Below, one piece after another: positions 61,329 to 64,000 of a stretch of 64,000 nt of DNA (positions are counted from its first letter, which is position 1; each line of letters begins with the position of its first letter). Source of the DNA: Stutzerimonas stutzeri (GTDB lineage Bacteria; Pseudomonadota; Gammaproteobacteria; Pseudomonadales; Pseudomonadaceae). The notes under the pieces were generated by a model. The model saw only the letters and a program-made list of their open reading frames with translations, was not told the DNA's origin and did no database searches. Both the position numbers and the translations under genes were made by a program. Location of the stretch: contig NC_015740.1 of the NCBI RefSeq assembly GCF_000219605.1, forward strand, positions 930,001-994,000, in the 5' to 3' direction.

Positions 61329-64000
61329 ATGAACCGCCTCGCCGCCTTTCTCGTCACGCTGTCGCGCCAGTTGTTCTGGGTGGCCGCGTTCGGCCTGATT
61401 CTGGCTGCGCTTTATGTCAGCCTGGGCCGGCAGCTGGTGCCGCTGGTTGCCGAATACCGCACGGAACTGCAGGAAAGGGTGCGCACCGCCCTCGATATGC
61501 CGGTGACATTGGGGCGCCTGGAAGGGCGTTGGGAGGGTCTTGCGCCGCGCCTGCTGGCGCATGACGTGCTGCTGGGCGAGGGCGACAGTGCGATGCGTCT
61601 GGATCGCATCGCCGTCGTGCCCGATCTGGCCGGCAGCCTCTGGGCACGCTCATGGCGGCTGAGTTCGCTGGAGTTCAGCGGCGTGCACCTGTCTGTGCTA
61701 GAGGGCGAAGATGGCGAATGGCAGGTCAAGGGCCTGCCAGAGCGCGACGATGCGCCGCCGCCCGATCCGCAGAAAATACTCGAGGCGCTCCAGCATATTC
61801 GTGGCCTGGCGTTGCTCGACAGCCAGATCACCCTGGAGCCCTTCGGTGATTCACCGCTGACCCTTAGCTACACGGACCTTTCGCTACGCGCCGATGGCAA
61901 TCGTTTGCGACTGGACGGGCGCAGTGTGCTGCCGGATGGCCAGCCGCTGGCCCTGCGCCTGAACGCGCGCGTGCAGCCGCAGCGTTGGGCGCAGGCTGAG
62001 GCGCAGCTGTATCTGAGCCTGCCGCAAAGCGACTGGGCCGCCTGGTTGCCAGGCCGATTGACCGGCGCTTGGCAACTGCAGACGGCGCAGCTGGGGGGAG
62101 AGCTCTGGCTGCGCTGGAAGGCGCAGCAGCTCGAGCGTGCCGTGCTGCGGTTGAACGCGCCGCGGCTGCGTGCCGCCTATGCCGAGCATCCGCCGGTCCA
62201 GCTGGAGGATCTGGCGGTCGACGCCTACGTCGACCTGACCGAGCAGGGTTATCGGCTGCTGCTCGACCGCCTGGCTTTCGACCTTGAAGGTGAGCGCTGG
62301 GGCGACGCGCGCCTGCTGCTGCAGGAGAGTCGGGCCGAGCAGCACTGGCGACTGCAGGCCGATCGGCTGAACGTCGCGCCGATCGCCAACCTTGCGCGTG
62401 CGCTGGCGCCGCTGCCCGAGACGGCGGTGGAAACGCTGGGCGCGCTGCAGCCCAGCGGAACGCTGCGCAATCTGCGCGCGGACTTCTACCCCCAGATGGA
62501 TTCGCCGCAGCGACTGCGCTTTGCGGCCAACCTGGAGCGGATCAGCTTCAGCGCGCAGAACTGGATTCCCGCAGTAGGCAATGGCAGCGGCAGCATCCAG
62601 GGTGACCTGGCCAGCGGTGAGCTACGCCTGGACAGCGATGATTTCAGCCTGCATCTGGCGCCTCTTTATCCTGAACCCTGGCACTATCGGCACGGCGCCG
62701 GCCGGCTGACCTGGACTCTGGATGAGCAGGCTTTCACCCTCGCCGCCCCCTATCTGCGCGTCGATGGAGAGGAGGGCAGGATCGCCGGCGATTTCCTGAT
62801 TCGCCTCGCGCGCGATCCCGAAGTCGAGGACTACATGGACCTGCGCGTCGGCCTCAGCGAGGGTGATGCACGTTACACCGAGAAGTACCTGCCGACGAAA
62901 TCGCCGGCGTTGAGCCCGGCGCTGGTCGATTGGCTCAAGGATGCGATTCGCGCGGGCACCGTCGAGCAGGGCTACTTCCAGTATCAGGGTGCGTTGAACA
63001 AAGGTGCCCCCGACAGTGCTCGCAGCATCAGCCTGTACTTCAAGGTGCGTGACGCCGAGCTGGCCTTCCAGCCGGGCTGGCCGGCCCTGCAGCAGGGGCG
63101 CGGCGAGGTCCTGGTGGAAGACAGCGGCGTCCGTGTGCGCCTTGCCGAAGGGCGGATTCTCGACAGCCGCGTGCATGACGTGACGGCGGAAGTGGCTCAT
63201 GTCGGCAGCGGGCAGGTGCCGCAATTGGCGATCAAGGGGCAGGTCAGCAGCAGCCTGCCAGATGCGCTGCGCCTGCTGCAGGAGGCACCGATCGGGACCG
63301 GCGAGACCTTCGCCGGCTGGCAAGGGCAGGGCGAACTGGATGGTGCGCTCGATCTGCAGATTCCATTGGGCAAGGGCACGCCACGGGTCGTCGTGGATTT
63401 TGCCAGCAGCGATGCGGCGCTACAGATCAAGGACCCAGCGCTGGCGTTCGAGCGGCTCAGCGGCCGATTTCGCTACGACACCGCGCGTGGGCTGAGCGCC
63501 GACGAGATTCAGGCACGGCTGTTCGGGCGCGCCGTCAACGGCAAGGCGGTTGCGACCGGTTCGGTCGGCAAGCCGGCCTCGCGCATCGAGGCGCGGGGCA
63601 GCGTGGCACTCAAACCGCTGCTGGAATGGCTCGACGTCAAGCAGCCGGTGCCGGCCAGCGGCGAACTGCCCTATCAGTTGCGCCTGGAACTGGCGGCCGA
63701 AAGCAGCCAGTTGCAGATCGACTCGTCGCTCCAGGGCCTGCGCATCGACCTCCCGGCGCCGTTCGGCAAGGCTGCCAGCGTGCGGCGCGACAGCACGTTG
63801 CGCATGTCCCTGCAGGGTGCGGAGCGACGCTATTCCATACGGCATGACGAGTTGGCCGCGCTGGTCTTCGTCGCGCCCCCTGATGCCTGGGCGCAGGGAC
63901 GCGGCGAGCTGCGCTTGGGTGGCGGTGCGGCGAATCTACCAGGGCGACCCGGGCTGTACGTCAAGGGGCGCCTGCCGGAGCTGGACTGGAATGCCTGGCG
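61329..64000 (+). CDS. yhdP: YhdP family AsmA-like protein, truncated by window edge
   Basis: The open frame runs without a stop to the window end (at least 890 residues; full proteins are about 1,260-1,300). YhdP is a large inner-membrane-anchored AsmA-like protein with a long beta-groove, implicated in phospholipid transport to the outer membrane. The N-terminal helix (about 5-30, LVTLSRQLFWVAAFGLILAAL) is followed by the AsmA-type LGRLEGRWEGLAPRLLAHDV and later YhdP blocks: TKSPALSPALVDWLKDAIRAGTVEQG and LQQGRGEVLVEDSGVRVRLAEG. It follows rng by 49 bases, as usual in Pseudomonas. Confidence 0.93.
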   Translation, partial: MNRLAAFLVTLSRQLFWVAAFGLILAALYVSLGRQLVPLVAEYRTELQERVRTALDMPVTLGRLEGRWEGLAPRLLAHDVLLGEGDSAMRLDRIAVVPDLAGSLWARSWRLSSLEFSGVHLSVLEGEDGEWQVKGLPERDDAPPPDPQKILEALQHIRGLALLDSQITLEPFGDSPLTLSYTDLSLRADGNRLRLDGRSVLPDGQPLALRLNARVQPQRWAQAEAQLYLSLPQSDWAAWLPGRLTGAWQLQTAQLGGELWLRWKAQQLERAVLRLNAPRLRAAYAEHPPVQLEDLAVDAYVDLTEQGYRLLLDRLAFDLEGERWGDARLLLQESRAEQHWRLQADRLNVAPIANLARALAPLPETAVETLGALQPSGTLRNLRADFYPQMDSPQRLRFAANLERISFSAQNWIPAVGNGSGSIQGDLASGELRLDSDDFSLHLAPLYPEPWHYRHGAGRLTWTLDEQAFTLAAPYLRVDGEEGRIAGDFLIRLARDPEVEDYMDLRVGLSEGDARYTEKYLPTKSPALSPALVDWLKDAIRAGTVEQGYFQYQGALNKGAPDSARSISLYFKVRDAELAFQPGWPALQQGRGEVLVEDSGVRVRLAEGRILDSRVHDVTAEVAHVGSGQVPQLAIKGQVSSSLPDALRLLQEAPIGTGETFAGWQGQGELDGALDLQIPLGKGTPRVVVDFASSDAALQIKDPALAFERLSGRFRYDTARGLSADEIQARLFGRAVNGKAVATGSVGKPASRIEARGSVALKPLLEWLDVKQPVPASGELPYQLRLELAAESSQLQIDSSLQGLRIDLPAPFGKAASVRRDSTLRMSLQGAERRYSIRHDELAALVFVAPPDAWAQGRGELRLGGGAANLPGRPGLYVKGRLPELDWNAW

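Overview
The window is about 64 kb of high-GC (roughly 60-65 %) gammaproteobacterial chromosome. Gene content, gene order and protein sequences point to the Pseudomonas group, most likely Stutzerimonas (Pseudomonas) stutzeri or a close relative; the species is inferred. Cues are the order lspA-fkpB-ispH followed by the minor pilin cluster pilE-pilY1-pilX-pilW-pilV-fimU-fimT, a RoxSR two-component pair, piuC/piuA iron uptake genes, and the gatCAB / mreBCD-maf-rng-yhdP block. I see no phage, insertion sequence, CRISPR array, rRNA or tRNA. Nearly all of it is chromosomal backbone with a few accessory insertions.

Layout. 1-1.9 kb: end of lspA, fkpB and ispH, closed by a strong terminator. 1.9-9.3 kb: seven type IV pilus assembly genes on the minus strand, chained mostly by 4-base ATGA overlaps; FimT carries a GRxR motif linked to DNA uptake. 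9.4-19.4 kb: a ThiO-type oxidase, a SUI1/YciH factor, arginine decarboxylase SpeA, a MATE exporter, small membrane proteins, two related DUF4136 lipoproteins, CmoM and a MazG-like pyrophosphohydrolase. 19.4-26.2 kb: the fructose PTS (divergent fruR, then fruB-fruK-fruA) with a textbook FruR/Cra operator and a second, unexplained palindrome. 26.3-29.5 kb: PQQ glucose dehydrogenase, then a 286-base tandem duplication joining the gcd 3' end, a family of palindromic repeats and the 3' end of a DUF559 gene. 29.6-32.8 kb: prfC and an ornithine/lysine decarboxylase.

32.8-42.9 kb is an iron acquisition region: Sel1 protein and PiuC dioxygenase divergent from the PiuA-type TonB receptor, then a membrane flavoreductase, DUF4198, DUF2271 and PepSY membrane proteins, and a second FepA/PirA-type receptor preceded by a Fur box. 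43-48.7 kb: a SIMPL protein, RoxS-RoxR, an AEC transporter, and an M23 peptidase / coiled-coil protein / bactofilin operon. 48.7-51.4 kb: two tandem CaCA antiporters and a short RlpA-like lipoprotein. 51.5-64 kb: gatCAB on the minus strand, then divergent mreB-mreC-mreD, a PEGA/coiled-coil protein of unknown function, maf, rng and the start of yhdP.

The most unusual items are the apparent AUC start codon of mreC behind a 14-bp hairpin, the PEGA/coiled-coil gene inside the cell-shape cluster, the gcd/DUF559 tandem duplication, the second palindrome in the fruR-fruB gap, and exact 10-bp-phased direct repeats between piuC and piuA. No obviously new multi-gene defence or biosynthetic system was found.
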